This document shows, one piece after another, positions 1 through 11,819 of a DNA stretch of 64,000 nt. The notes below the pieces were generated by a model. The model ran no database searches and was not told where the DNA came from. It worked only from the letters and a program-made list of their open reading frames with translations. The DNA lies in NCBI RefSeq assembly GCF_963678635.1, contig NC_087067.1, forward strand, positions 54,306,233 through 54,370,232. The letters are read 5' to 3'. Source of the stretch: Symsagittifera roscoffensis (Eukaryota > Xenacoelomorpha > Acoela > Convolutidae). The translations under genes and the position numbers were made by a program. Numbering within the stretch: position 1 is the stretch's first letter; each line of letters opens with the position of its first letter.

Positions 1-880
1 TTTAAATTTTTCCAAAACTTCCAAAGGATGGCTTTATGTTCTTCCAGTGAACGTTTCGAGGCAGTTAAAGTATCACCGATGTAACAGTTGATAAACAGAA
101 ATTTTTTTAGCAGCAAATCCACTCCCCGTAGGACTTCGCTTGGCATATCTCCCAACCCATAGAATCCCGTTAAAAAATGATATGTTTCGGTAGTTTCAAC
201 CCCCTACTTTGCTGAAATTACATAATTTACTCGTATCGTCGCATAGTTTTAGCTGGCTGTAAGCTTTTTTCAGATCTAAGATGCTAAACCACACTTCACC
301 TGGTTCTTATTTTTGAGAACTGGAGAGCGATGTTTTCGATGAATTCGTCTTTATTCGGCATTTGTTTTTTATTCTTATTTATCTGATCATTTAAAAATGT
401 TTAGTCTAAGGCCATTTTGATAGGGCCATCTTTTTTTCTGGTAATTACAAATGGGTGTATAAAACATTCATCATCACATTAATTTCACGATGTGACCTTG
501 TTTCTACATTCTTTTCAATTGAGACTTTACTCTGTCAAGTAAATGCAGAGAAACTCTTCTACCCTTGGTTTGTATTGTTTCAAAAAGTGAATGGAAACGT
601 ATAATCTTTTTATCCAATGGTAATTTTCCTAATCTGTTTCAAAATCCTTCGAAATGATTGTACATGTTAAAAATTTCATTCGAATGGACATTAAACATAC
701 AGAAGTCCGGAAGAGATACCTTGTTAACTGGAAGTAGTGGTTGTTTTGGCGCAATTTCTACTCCGATTTGAAGTAATTTGTCGAATCCCAGGAGGTTTTT
801 CTCGTGTCGGATGGTGATAAAAATGTTTTTTTTTTCTGAAATCCATCCATTGGACTGTAATTTGTTTAAAATTTTTCCGA
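1..880 (-). pseudogene. reverse transcriptase remnant of gypsy copy A
   Basis: No long ORF survives. Broken minus-strand frames show the RT palm motif region (GEVWF...LDL near 240-300) and a run of RT-like residues upstream of it. The same motif with the same spacing downstream of the protease occurs in copies B (near 18050) and C (near 34860). Stops and frame changes are frequent, so this is a dead fragment. Confidence 0.6.
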
Positions 881-886
881 TTATTT

Positions 887-1250
887 TTATTGTAGCTTAA
901 AGAAGCCGCAGTACAGTGCCCGGAACTTCTTATCCACGGGTAGAATCTTCAAGTGAGGGTCTATCAGTTTTAGCTTATGGAGCACGTTCTGTTTCAAAAA
1001 ACTTACTGGACAGGCCAAATCCACAGGAATGTTTATATTTACAATTGCATCCTCATCTAATGCTATATTAACAAGTTTCTTTGTTTCTAAGCCGTTGTCA
1101 CCGTAGGTTGATCGAATGTTCATCAGTGAGTAGTCATCATTGTCGCTTATCCCCTCCTCTCTCCAAGAGTTGATCACTCCAAAAAATTTTCCTCTTAGTT
1201 CAGTTGTGGATTCATTGGAGAATATTGACAGTTCTGATTATATATATTTT
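887..1250 (-). pseudogene. aspartic protease remnant of gypsy copy A
   Basis: The minus strand encodes a segment with PVSFLKQNVLHKLKL, which aligns with PVNFLNGNVLHEMKL in copy B. In both it follows a short beta-strand-like stretch ending in D-L-A or D-S-A, where a retropepsin active-site D-S/T-G would lie. The catalytic triplet here reads D-L-A, so an active protease is unlikely. The assignment rests on position between gag and RT and on similarity to copy B. Confidence 0.5.
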
Positions 1251-1724
1251 CTTTTCTTCTTCACTATTTACAACTGGCTTTCTCTCTTTTGATTCGCAAA
1301 GTCTTCCGAAGTTTCCTTTGTATTTATAAAATTACATATTATTTCTTCTGCTGGGCAAACGTTCAAATGTTCTTTGGTAAAAGCATTTCCACGTTTTTAG
1401 CAAGTCTTTGAATTTTCTATTTTCGGACTTGGTTCCTTTTTTACAGTATAAAAGTTTTCGTGCATCTTGCCGCTGTTGTTGTTGTTAGTCCTCGTCATAT
1501 TCGTTAATTTAAAATAATTATTGTAGCCATTCTCTTCGGTTATTGCTTGGTTGAGAGCATTCACTGGATTTCTTCATCTATGAGAAAATATGACCTGCAC
1601 CCGTTGGAGGTAACAACTTCTCATGTTGAATATGAATACGTCTCCTACCCATTCTTGTTCCGCGTTAATTCCTAATCGAGAGTGTTCCTCAAAATTGTTC
1701 GTAGGACTCTTTATCTTTCCGTTT

Positions 1725-2237
1725 TCAGCTCAATAATTTGTACCTCTCAAACTTAATATTCGCTGTTTTCACACATGCTACTTCCAGAGATCGAAAAAAT
1801 TTTTTGAGGCAAATGGATGAAATTTTCACCGTTGGATGTTTTTGTGAGAACACTCTTTTTCCCTCGGCTCCTATGGCCAAGTAAAAGATTGATCTTTTTT
1901 TTGCATTCGTTTGTTTTCTCCTCATCTCATCAAGTTTTCGTTTCTGCTCCATGATTCTTTTGTCCTCCGCGTTTTCGTAGACTCGCATTGGTTCTTTGTT
2001 TCTGGCCTCGCTGGCTTTCCTCTGCATTTCATTTTCTGAATCCTGGGTGCCTTCTAAAATAAGGACTTCAGTTTCCAACTCCAATGGTTCTCTTATGTTG
2101 TCTTTATCCAAGTTCTCTTTGGCGATGATGGCCAAATGGAGCTGGTCGATCCAATTTGTCCATTGGGTGGTTCTACAGTATTTTTTGAGCCAAAAGGCTA
2201 GAGTTCCCCGCAGATTCGAATCAGATGACTGCACCAT
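1725..2237 (-). pseudogene. gag remnant of gypsy copy A
   Basis: A 170-aa open segment starting with a Met (MVQSSDSN) that matches the start of copy B's gag (MAQSNN) in placement. It has the W-x-x-W-x-x-Q-L-H-L-A-I-x-A-K-E-N motif near residues 27-43, shared with copies B and C, then a charged Glu/Lys/Arg-rich helix around residues 65-115 and an FYLAIG-x-EGKR motif near residues 118-128. These are Gag structural-protein features of this lineage. The frame breaks before the nucleocapsid. Confidence 0.7.
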
Positions 2238-2239
2238 AA

Positions 2240-2450
2240 TAAGAAGTGCTCAATTACCACTGGTATACTACAGCTAACAAAGCTATGTTAAATGAATAAA
2301 AGTAATAGGTTGAATTAAAACTGATTTTTGTCTAAAGAGAACTTTAAGTGACGCGAAGTCCAATGGACTTTGGTTAGAACACAACTGGCAGGTATCTAAT
2401 TAGTTGCTAGAGGTCAAGGCTAGTAGAATAAAAACACACGATCACAAAAA
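2240..2450 (-). repeat. Diverged LTR-like sequence 5' of gypsy copy A
   Basis: Just outside the gag start of copy A the plus strand reads tacagctaac, gaataaaagtaatagg, ttgaattaaaac and agagaact..aagtgacgcgaag in the same order as in the about 200-bp terminal repeats of copy B (tacagttaaaag, gaataaaaggata, ctgaattaa, agagaatgaaagtgcgaag). I infer a diverged LTR of the same family. Boundaries are approximate. Confidence 0.4.
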
Positions 2451-2493
2451 AGTGGTCGAATAATGAATCCGCTATCGCCATGAATTTTTGTCT

Positions 2494-2573
2494 CATCTCG
2501 ATCCCTTGAACCTGCTTTTCAGATTTTAAGCGAATAGTGTTCAGCTTCACTCAAAAGGGAAGGGATCGAGATG
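2494..2573. repeat. Inverted repeat (14-bp perfect arms)
   Basis: catctcgatccctt at 2494-2507 is the exact reverse complement of aagggatcgagatg at 2560-2573, leaving a 52-base loop. It lies between the LTR-like sequence of copy A and the BEL element and could be the terminal arms of a tiny foldback element or chance. No flanking duplication is evident. Confidence 0.5.
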
Positions 2574-3863
2574 CTAGCTGCTCAGCTCTTTAACGGACAG
2601 TTAGTGTGTCACTTATTAACAGACTGCCATGCTATTTTTTCATTAATTTTCTCAGCTGCTAAATGTTTCCTTAACCCTCTAGAACTTTGGAATGAGAGGC
2701 AGAGACCTTAGCGAGCCACTTTCTATCACTGCTCTCCTAACTTCTTGGGCAGTGATCTTTAAAAAAATTCGCCAATCAGCTACCTCTATTTTAGATCTTC
2801 TACTGCTAATAATTGTGTTTTTCAACTCAGATGAAATATCAACCAGCAAATCGACAGTTGAGATCAATTATTTGGCCAAAAAGAAATGCAACCGCCAAGC
2901 GCTACAATTATTAAAGGTAGTATTACTATTGCTCTTTGATGGCAGTTTTTGTAATTTCGATTGCGATTAGAAAGCATATCAGATCTGAACATTTGGCCAG
3001 GTTTTTAACTTTTCAGTCTAACAGAATTACTGAATCAAATTCTCAAAAAAATTTTTCGTCAACCAACGGGCATATTGCGAGCATGCCTTCATTTTACATA
3101 CACTTTTTTTTCAAAAACTGTATTTATTGCAAATTTTTTAAATCTGAATTGAAATAGTTTCAATTTTTTGTTTTTTTTATTCGGCCTAAAAGGTTTCCAT
3201 TCATATTATCTCGACTTAGTATGGCCTCAGGAATGGATGAGGATCTAGGATGTTCTCGAAGGGGGCAGAATTTTAAAAAACTTACAAAAATTTTGACGAC
3301 CATTTTTTAGGTCGAATAAATTAGTTTTTCGAACAATCCCAAAGCAGTATTAGAACTTAAGAGTTTTTTTTGCGCCGCGGGTTAAAAATGAGTAAAAACG
3401 CGTGCTTTTCTTAAAAATTAGTTTTTTTTTGGTGCCAAAGACGCACAATTTAAGGGTTGGTCAGCAAAAATGAACGTGAAAAAATAATCTCCTGGGGGGA
3501 TTCTGGACTCTGAAAACAGCGCCGTGGCCTCACACTTTGTCGTTGGAAGAGCAAAAAAACGTTTTAGCGTGTGTGTATTTTGAGGAGGGGCTTAATATAT
3601 TTTCTTAGTTTTTGAGATTTTTTTCGATTCAAACAGTTTTTTTTTCAATTCAAATCAAAAACTGAGCTTTTGTCCGTGCTAACTTCAAATTCAATTGTTT
3701 TGGCATCAAAATGAGGTTCATTCAAAACGAGGTGTTTTCAAAACGAGGTTCATTCAAGACAATTCGGGCAAAATGTTTTTGTCTTTTTTATTGTCGTCCA
3801 GTTTGCCATGCTATGTTACGGTTTGTGGTACCGCCTAATAGTAGTCCTAAAAATTTGATAAAA
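2574..3863. other. AT-rich stretch without a recognisable gene
   Basis: Short open frames on both strands lack any motif or codon-like pattern. There are many homopolymer T runs. The right end is the target site of the BEL/Pao insertion. I see no RNA gene or repeat pair here. Confidence 0.6.
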
Positions 3864-3868
3864 AGTTC
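3864..3868. repeat. Target-site duplication, left copy (AGTTC)
   Basis: AGTTC precedes the element's first TG here and follows its last CA at 13555-13559. Five base pairs is within the range known for BEL/Pao integrases. It fixes both element ends. Confidence 0.9.
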
Positions 3869-4327
3869 TGTGGCCGCTGTAATCTCCAAACGAAAATAAG
3901 TGAATCCGAATTCGTAAATTAATAAGAGATATTTATCGGTAAATAACTCAGGCAATAGATAAATTTCGGTATTTTTCTATTGATCAGGACATCATACAAC
4001 ATTTTTAGCATCTGTCAGTTTTTGGTACAAATCGGCGCAAGCTAGCCACAAGAACCGGTCGGTAATGTCCTTGAGACAAATTGCTATTTTTGGCGGTAAA
4101 CCTTAATCAAGGCTGAACCGAATTAGAACCAAAAAACAGTTAAAATAGGATGTAACCCCCGTTTTTAGTATATTAATACATGGGCAGGTGGGGGACTCGA
4201 ACCTACGTCAACTGTTATTTCACACATATAATCGGCGTTAGCTTACTTTGTCTTAGTCCGCTTGGCCAACTGTGCTTATTTTATATGCGTCTACACTCTT
4301 GTTTTATTCTACATTTGCATTGCAACA
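3869..4327 (-). repeat. 3' LTR of the BEL/Pao element
   Basis: 459 bp, matching 13096-13554 with about seven substitutions and no indels. It begins TGTGGCCGC and ends GCATTGCAACA on the plus strand, giving the inverted TG/CA termini. On the coding strand it carries the tRNA-like module. The integrase ORF ends 19 bp inside it. Confidence 0.95.
4182..4275 (-). other. tRNA-like Pol III promoter module inside the 3' LTR
   Basis: On the minus strand, TGGCCAAGCGG (4258-4268) fits the tRNA D-arm box A, and GGTTCGAGTCC (4193-4203) fits the T-arm box B consensus exactly. They are 54 bases apart, compatible with a class II (Leu/Ser-type) tRNA with a long variable arm or a short intron. The acceptor and T stems do not pair well, so this is a degenerate tRNA-derived sequence, not a working tRNA gene. 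It runs in the same direction as the element. Confidence 0.7.
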
Positions 4328-5790
4328 TCCTCCCCCCCTGAAGAAGGAAGAACCGGAGCGAGCTTAACGGTCGGCCGCGTGACTTCACGGGTTGCGGTCC
4401 TGACAAGGGCGGATCGGGCGCAACCGTCCTGTCCGTCGTTTAGCTTGACGATTCGGGCGAGAGGGTAGTACCCACGCGGACTATCGGGCTCAATCACCCA
4501 CACGAGATCGCCTGTTTTAAGAGTGAAGTCAGAATGAGTGTGCCACTTGACACGCTTATTCAGCGAGGAAACATATTCTCGAAGCCAACGAGACCAAATC
4601 GCGTTAGCATATGACTGCGCTCGCACGTACCTTTTCTTGTGATCGAAGTGCTCCCCTGGTAAAAGCGAAGGAAAGCTTGTGGCATGTTGTCCAAGCAAAA
4701 AATGGTTTGGGGTTAACGCTTCTAACTCACGTGAATCGGTACTAACGGGAGTGATTGGCCTCGAATTCAAAGCTTGTTCAACTGAGCAGAGTGTTGTTCC
4801 TAACACCTCGTCAGTGACTCGCCTACTGCCTAGGATATCGTACAGCACGCGCTTCACGCTTCGGACGAGGCGTTCCCAGGAGCCGCCATGATGGGGTGCG
4901 CCTGGCGGGTTAAATTTCCAAGTAACACCTTTATGTGCAAAAATGGTCGGAGCCATGCCATTCCAGCTCTTGATGCAGGCAAGTAATTCCTTTTCCGCAC
5001 CAACGAAGTTCGTGCCATTATCCGACCAGATTGTGCTTGGCGTACCACGGCGCGCAATGAACCGTTCAATGCCCATGACACACGAACTGGTGTCCAGAGA
5101 TGGTACAATCTCAAGGTGTACAGCCCTGGTGGTGAGGCAAGTAAAAAGGAATCCCCATCTTTTTTCCGTGCTTCTGCGAACCGGAACGCAAAGCGGTCCA
5201 AAGTAATCCACACCCGTATGATTGAAGGGTGGTTGCTTGTATCCGAGACGTTCGACCGGTAAATCGGACATAATTGGCTGGATGGTGCTTGCTTTGCGTT
5301 TACGGCATGTCACACATTGATTTTCGATAGACCGAAGTAGTCGACGCAACCCAAGTATTGCATATTTCATATTTAAAACGGAGCGCATGTAATCTAATCC
5401 TTGATGAAAATGCTTATGGTGGAGGCTGCGGGCCAACAAACGAACTAAGGTATGTCGGGCGTCGAGTATTATTGGGTGCTTAGTATCAAACTCTGTATCC
5501 ACTAAGCGCACAATCCGTCCGGTGGAAGGAATGATTCCAGCGGGACCAATAAATGGCGAGTATGTGGCAATTTTACTACTATTCTTAATAGGTTTGCCAG
5601 CGGTGAGTGCTTTTAACTCAACGGGAAAGGCTTCCATCTGAGCAAGATGAATCAGTTTGCTTTCTGCAATATCAAGTTCAGTGGGGTCGGTGATTCGTAA
5701 GTCCTTACGACGAAAATGCTTATGTGAAGGCAACATCCTCAACATAAAAGCGACTACTCGTTTATATCTTGTAAAGGAACTGAACCTTTC
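4309..5790 (-). pseudogene. BEL/Pao pol part 2: integrase and C-terminal domain
   Basis: In frame with pol part 1. Numbering from the ATG at 5745: a zinc-binding HHCC region has histidines at 110-114 and C-V-T-C at 144-147. The catalytic triad is D180 (VDYFGP), D242 (WSDNGTNF) and E291 (GGSWERLV), all present. The C-terminal part has LTPNHFLLG and GDLVWV, the BEL/Pao DUF5641-like domain. It stops 19 bp inside the 3' LTR. Only the upstream TAG separates it from RT. Confidence 0.9.
4328..4340 (-). other. Polypurine tract
   Basis: On the minus strand CAGGGGGGGAGGA abuts the 3' LTR, the expected position and composition of the plus-strand primer. It also lies within the last codons of the integrase ORF. 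Confidence 0.8.
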
Positions 5791-8709
5791 CTAATTGAAT
5801 CCGTGTTCGGGATGTTTGATTGATGTGACATCGGTGACGAAGGAAGATGATGTCTCCAAGCAATTATCAACATCACAAGAAGGACCCTTCAAACGAATTT
5901 TATTGATTACACGTTCGTCGGGTATAAACGGCCAATCAGTAGTCCTGAGAATGCTCGGACCAATAACCCAGCTGCTATCCTTGAGGGCTTCCGAAGAAAT
6001 CCCCCGCGTACCGGTATCAGCTGGATTATCGCCGCTCAGAACATGGTGCCACTCATCAATAGTGGTCGACTCGAGGATTTCGCCGACACGATTAGCGACG
6101 AATACAGGTAATTTTTCAGTGGAGTTTAGCCACTGCAAAACTGTTGTACTATCTGTCCACATAAAGACATGATTAATAGAGACGGTAAGGGCGGTCAGTA
6201 TATCATCTTTTAGTCGTGTGGCGAGCAGAGCAGCTTGAAGCTCTAGCTTCGGTATAGATAGCGCTTTCATGGGCGCAACGCGAGCTTTACCAAAGATGAA
6301 GGATATTTGAGTTTTATGCGAGCTCGCGAGTCGCGCACGCAAAAATCCAACAGCACAGAAAACGTCCTGTGAGCTATCACCGAACATGTGGAGCTCAATT
6401 TGATCAACAAGCTCTGTGAAGTAACAACGGGGAATAGTCAATTGCCCTAAGAGAGGGAGACCGGAGTGCCACTCGAGAAACTTATCTCTTATGTCTTCTG
6501 GCAATTCGTCGTCCCAACTTTGACCACTGATTTTCCAAATATCTTTCAGTAAAAGACGGGCCCTAACTGTGTATGGAGCTACTAACCCAACAGGGTCAAA
6601 CACAGAAGAGACGAAACTCAAGACGGTTCGTTGAGTTATTGCTTTATCGAGAGGACGATCCACGCCTCTGCTAACAACCAATGTGTCTTTCAAATGGTCC
6701 CACTTAAGACCTAAGACGTGTGATGATTGTTCGGCACCGTTACATATTTCCTTGATGGGTGAAGATGAGGTTTCGGATTCCTCGAGGTTCATTGCTGAAG
6801 TGATTTCATCAGCATTACTGACAAATTTAGTCAAATTAAATCCTCCCAATTTTAGGAAGGAAACCAAATCGCGACTAGTTTTAATTGCTTGGGTAACGTT
6901 CTCGAATGAATTCAAGTAATCGTCCATGTAAAATTTTTCAATTACGACTGAGGCGGCCTCAGGGTATGTGGACATATTATCAGTTACTGTTTTTTGCAAC
7001 GCGAAATTGGCGCACGTAGGCGAATCCCGTGCGCCGAATATATGGCGAGTGTACTGATGAACTACCACATCGGAAGTGGTATCCTCCCGCCACAAAAAAC
7101 GGAGCGAAATTTGATTGCGGGCAAGGACTCCTACTTGGAGGAACATACCCTCTATATCCGCGGAGACGGCGTACTTATGTTGACGGAATCGCAAAAGCAC
7201 AAAAATTAAATTTTGGAGTAGGTCAGGACCCACCAATAAGGACTTATTTAAGGATGTGCCATGAAACTTAGAAGCCCCATTAAGGACTCGGCGCACCTTA
7301 CCCGGCTTATTCGGATTTACGACGGGATGGTGCGGAAGATACCACTCGCGATCGGAACGCTTACGTGGATCATGCGGTTCGACGGTAACGACATAGCCTT
7401 TCCTAATGTCCTCTCTAATTGTTTCTGCGTATCTTTCGCGCAGCTCAGGGTCTTTACTTAACCTTCTCTCCAATGATTTAAATTGGGCGAGTGACGAGTA
7501 ATAATTGTTTGGTAGACTGACATTACTATCAATCCAAAGCATAGGCACAATGTATCTTTCGCCATTGTGAACGGTTTCAGAATTGAGGATGGATAAAGCA
7601 TGTTTATCCGCGGCGGAACGGGCATCGACTTGTTTGAAAGCACCATACGATTCCAACTCGTACCAGGATTTTATCTGGTCGGTCAGAGAAGAATCTTCAA
7701 CAACACACTTGAAACACGAAGAAGTAGAATTACCGGACGGCGGCAACGGACCACTTAAGACCCAACCTATCGGTAGGCGAACGGAACACGGTGAGTTTTT
7801 ATCATCTCCCAAGATGAACTCAATGGGTCTAACGGCGTGGTAGTAGTCTTGTCCGATAATAACTTCAACGTCCTCATAAGTATATTGAATGGGCTTAATA
7901 GGTGCTAATTGTGGATATTTATTCTGCAAATCAGCAATATTGATTAATTCGGAACCAATCCGAATACTGTCTTTAACATAGGCACAGAGAGAAAATACGA
8001 AATCACTATTATTCGGCTCGGAGGAAACTGTAAACTTGACTCTCTGAGTCTCAACAACGGTGGTCGAATTGAAACCACTAATTGACAAGTTAACGGGCTC
8101 CCCTACTAAGCCGAGACGGTTTACGAGTGACGAAGATACCCAGGAGTGAGTCGATGCACTATCACAAAGAACCAACGTCAGGAGACTGGTTACATCCGAG
8201 GATACACCAAGTGTTGCAATTGGCAACAACCCTTTAGAAGATTCAATGTCATGTACATCACTAACAGCGGCATGGGTGGAAGTGTTTGTATTCTCCTTGG
8301 ATTTGTTTGTTCCAGCCTTATTCGAGACATTTGAATTTTCCTTCCGAGGAAATATTCTTTCGGCTCCATGGAGCAAGACATTATGTGTGCTATCACACTC
8401 TGGCTTCGGGCACTTTTTTGCTCTAGAACATTGCTGGAAACTATGATTGCCATTGAGGCAAGCGAAGCAAAGTTTCTGTTCAGCTACGTATTTTGCTCGC
8501 TGAGTAGCATTCTTTTCCTTAAAAACAGCACAATTCCACAATGCATGACTACCCTTACACAAAACGCACGGCGGAAACTTAGACTTATCCTGAGCCTTAC
8601 TAGTTACCTGGCTATTGGCTGCAAAAACTTTGGCTGTTTTTGGTTTAACCGGTTCTTCGTTTTTTGCCTTAGAGCTGAGTAAACGTAATTTTTCATGCCC
8701 CTCGGCCTT
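5791..8709 (-). pseudogene. BEL/Pao pol part 1: zinc knuckles, protease, RT, RNase H
   Basis: Continues gag's second frame after the TAA. Two zinc knuckles (C-x2-C-x3-H-x4-C and C-x2-C-x4-H-x4-C) lie near 8570-8420. With residue 1 at 8562, an aspartic protease has its active-site D-S-A at about 134. The RT palm F-Y-M-D-D is near residue 545 (6919-6930), and a BEL-type RNase H begins with M-F-G-D-S near residue 725 and has F-M-W-T-D-S later. It ends at an in-frame TAG (5791-5793). Beyond that stop the frame continues into integrase, so one nonsense change splits pol. Confidence 0.9.
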
Positions 8710-10997
8710 TTATTTCAACCAGTTGTTAAAGTCTAAGAGTGTTGGTCGCTGCCAATTATGTCTAACAGTATGCATTGACCAAGCCTCCTTGAGGTTAGGC
8801 GGCAGTTTACTAACAGCTTGGTTTAACAGGTTAACACTCTTTAGATTATCGTTGAAAGACAATGATTTGAAAACTGCTACGAGGCCAGATATGGCAGAGA
8901 AGAAACTAATGACATTTTCCGAATTGTGCTTCTTAAGTGGAGGAAAAGTGTTCAGCTTATCAAGATGCGCACCAACAATGGCATGTGGTTGCCCAAACTT
9001 CCGTTGCAAGGTGGCCAGTGCATCCTGGTACATAACGCCACTATAACTAAACTCCGCAATTGCCGTTTTTGCTTTGCCTGTGACGAGCGTTTTTAAGTAT
9101 GTCAGTTTCGTATCATCGGTGAGAACAGCGGAATCAACGGTGGACTTAAACTGACCAAACCGTTCGTGCCAGTTTAACGGGTTGCCGTCAAACTGGGCTA
9201 ACTTCCATTCAGGAAGATGATCTTTCCGGCTATGCATCAATAATTCCGCCAATTCACGAGCGGAGAGAGGTCGATCCGATGAACAACCTTGGTTCGGATA
9301 AGCGGGAGACGGTGCGTAGTCTTCGTTGACTGGCTGATAACCAGTATTAGTTTGATTGACAAAATGCGGAACATGTTGTGGATGAACTGGGGGAGTATTA
9401 AAACACACAGTCCACCACTAGTATACGGAGCGGCGGTGTTACACGATGGGACAACAGTTGTCACATTAGAAAAAATGTTTCCAGCATTACAACACTGAGC
9501 AGGCGTGACGATTGGAGTTGTAGCAGCCAATCGCCATAAGTTTGCATCACTTGTGTAGTAATCGTTGATACTAGGTGACACAGTATGCGGAACAAAGGGA
9601 AGAGTATGTTGCGTCTGGACTGGCGCTGCATGGCAATTAGGTGCCGAAAAGAAAACCGGCGTTGGGTTTACTCCAGAAGATGAGAAGCCACCACCAGCAA
9701 ACGCAGGCGACAAAGAAACAAAACCAGAACCGGGTTGGGCCGGTAACATTGGGACAGGTAATGATTCCGGTTGCGCGATGGCAAAACTACCATTAGTTAT
9801 GTTTGAATTCATGGTCTGTAAAGGAACAGCAGACGGTGGTGGTAACACGTGTGCACTAGAATGCATATTGTTAACTGGGAATGGAACAGAGGCTGGGAAT
9901 GAAACAGAAGCTTGCAATGACAAAAGGCTTGCACTGCCAAATTGAGGCATAGCCCGATGTCCATAACTATGGATTCCAGGGTCACTCGATGCTGTGTGCT
10001 CATGGTTACGACTATTACTGGTGCGAATTGCATGAGCAAGGGGGGCGGAAGTCGTCGGTCCTGACGAAATGGGTACATGAGTGAAGGCCTGCAAACCTGG
10101 CGCACTAGCAACGTCGGGAGGTGCTTGTGAACTAACAGAGTCTACCCAATCATTAGTTCGATCGGTTGCTACCTTTGAAATAGGTTGACTTACTCCTGTC
10201 AAGTTACTTTCCGCTACCTTCTCGCTAACCTCAGATGAACTGTCCTCAAGTTCAAACGCTTTCAATTCCATTTCAATTAGTTGCTTTTTACAATTTTCAG
10301 CCAATTGCTCTAGTTCCAGCTGACTTTGTTCGAACTTAAGACGGTTCTCTTGCTCTTTAAGTCTTAAAGATACTTGATACTGCCTTTCCAGCTCCTCATG
10401 GCGTCGTTTTACTAAAGCTAACTCATGCCGTTTTTCACTTGATGACATAGTGCGAACAGTCGACGTATGACGAAAAAAAGCAGATTTATCAGACTTATGT
10501 GAGTCAAGCTTTCTACTATCCTTAGACTTATTAGAGACCTTAGACCTGTTTTCAGATATTCGTGCTGCTGAATCACTTGTTTTGTGCGAGCGTGAGGATG
10601 TCTCAGACCTAGTTTGTTGTAAAGATCCCTTGCTCCCTGTAATGCCGGCTGCTGGAAATGACGAAGGTTCAAGGCTCATCTTGTAACTCTGAGCTTCGTG
10701 CATTACTTTATCGTTCATTTCGGTTACTTTCTTAAGCCAAAGGTCTTGCTGAGCAATAATTTTTTCAGGATTTTCCATTTTTCCCGCTAACCTAATTAAT
10801 TGCTCATTGACGTCGACAGCTTTTTCCAACGCAACTTTACATTTGTAAACAGCATTATCAATTTTTGTAGTGCGACTATTATTCTCAATGTACTCAAGTA
10901 ATAATGAGTGACCTTTAAGCAGCTCATTTTCTAGATTTAGACGGGTTTCGAATAACTTGCGTATCTTACTTTGGAATTTTTCGTCCATGTTTTTCAC
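8710..10997 (-). pseudogene. BEL/Pao gag (one frameshift)
   Basis: The ATG at 10997 (MKNMDEKF) opens 586 codons. N-terminal residues 1-110 are helical, then comes a Ser/Lys-rich stretch and a coiled coil of Glu/Leu/Lys/Gln heptads around residues 190-250, followed by a Pro/Ser-rich linker. Near 9405, at a TGTGTGTT tract, the meaningful reading changes frame. The second frame (to 8710) holds the capsid-like part with LPEWKLAQFDGNPLNWHERF, the conserved BEL Gag entry. That frame ends at a TAA (8710-8712). The same frame resumes immediately with the zinc-knuckle region. Confidence 0.85.
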
Positions 10998-11081
10998 AAA
11001 TTGACAATATTCTACGGATGCTCACTTATAGAAAACAATCAATAAAATGAGATACTGTTTTGGTACGTAATCAAATTTGCA

Positions 11082-11819
11082 TTAGTAAATCAACATTAGC
11101 TTACAAGACGGGGGAACTTGACGTCTCAAAGCTTCTGCCTGAAGCCTATTTTTTATAGCTTTCCGAGCTTTGAGGGGTAAGCGGTTCCGCTTCTTACGTG
11201 TCTTAAGGATGTTTAGATTAGCGCTATAACGCCTTAGAAGGAGGAGAGTCTTTAACTCAAGGGAAGGAGGCTGGTGAAGCTCTTTGTACTTCTCAATTAG
11301 TACCTGGTCCTTAGCCTTACGCTTAGAGATAAAGTCTTTAACGACGTTGAGAACGAGAATACCTGTTGAACCTAAACTTTCCTCTATATCCTCGGTTCCG
11401 TTCCGTCTACAGTATACGATCGCACAAATGTTTGTCCTATACCTTAATAACAAATTGACAAGTTGCTCACTACTCAGCTTGCGGTTATTGTTGCTGCGGT
11501 GCCTACTTATCGAGTTATTAATGGCGTCGTGCCAAATTACAAGGTCGTTACGGTGCGACAAGTAATGATGAAGGTAGTACTGTATTGTTTTCTGAGAGTC
11601 CCTAGCGTTAAAGTTCAATCTTAAACCTGGCTTCGTAAAGCAAGTATCTTTGACGCGCTTCTGGGACGGAGCGGGAAGTTTTCGGAGCGTGTGATCCAAA
11701 GAACTAGCTCCTAGAATGAATACCATACACTTAGGGGACCTATGCGACGGCTTCGTTACGCTTAAGTACCAATGTGGTTGGAAAATTAAGTAGGTCGGTT
11801 GAACTCCAACAACACACAC
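11082..11819 (-). CDS. Extra ORF between BEL leader and gag (possibly SGNH/GDSL-like)
   Basis: A 245-codon open frame; the first in-frame ATG is at 11726, giving 215 aa. It opens upstream of that ATG, right after a CAG splice-acceptor-like site near 11832, so it may be made from a spliced RNA. The N-terminal part has ILGASS, then NDLVIWHDAINNS near residues 90-103 and AIVYCRR near 133-140. A basic Arg/Lys-rich tail fills the last 40 residues. The layout recalls SGNH-type hydrolase folds, but the usual G-D-S is G-A-S here, so activity is doubtful. The frame is unbroken although gag and pol are broken. It ends 84 bp before gag. BEL elements do not usually carry such a gene. Confidence 0.6.
   Translation of the reverse strand: MCVVGVQPTYLIFQPHWYLSVTKPSHRSPKCMVFILGASSLDHTLRKLPAPSQKRVKDTCFTKPGLRLNFNARDSQKTIQYYLHHYLSHRNDLVIWHDAINNSISRHRSNNNRKLSSEQLVNLLLRYRTNICAIVYCRRNGTEDIEESLGSTGILVLNVVKDFISKRKAKDQVLIEKYKELHQPPSLELKTLLLLRRYSANLNILKTRKKRNRLPLKARKAIKNRLQAEALRRQVPPSCKLMLIY

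Larger units (their letters stand above)
1..2237 (-). mobile_element. Decayed Ty3/gypsy retrotransposon, copy A (cut by window edge)
   Basis: Internal region of an LTR retrotransposon read right to left: gag, a nucleocapsid-like stretch near 1370-1500, protease, then reverse transcriptase leaving the window at base 1. The minus strand at about 240-300 encodes a GEVWF-x-x-LDL-type RT motif, also present in copies B and C, which ties the three together as one lineage. Many stops and frameshifts interrupt it, so it is inactive. It is more diverged from B than B's two terminal repeats are from each other. Confidence 0.8.

Noticed and set aside
4182-4275. A functional tRNA gene
   Set aside because: Box A and B are good but acceptor and T stems do not pair, and the sequence is part of both LTRs.
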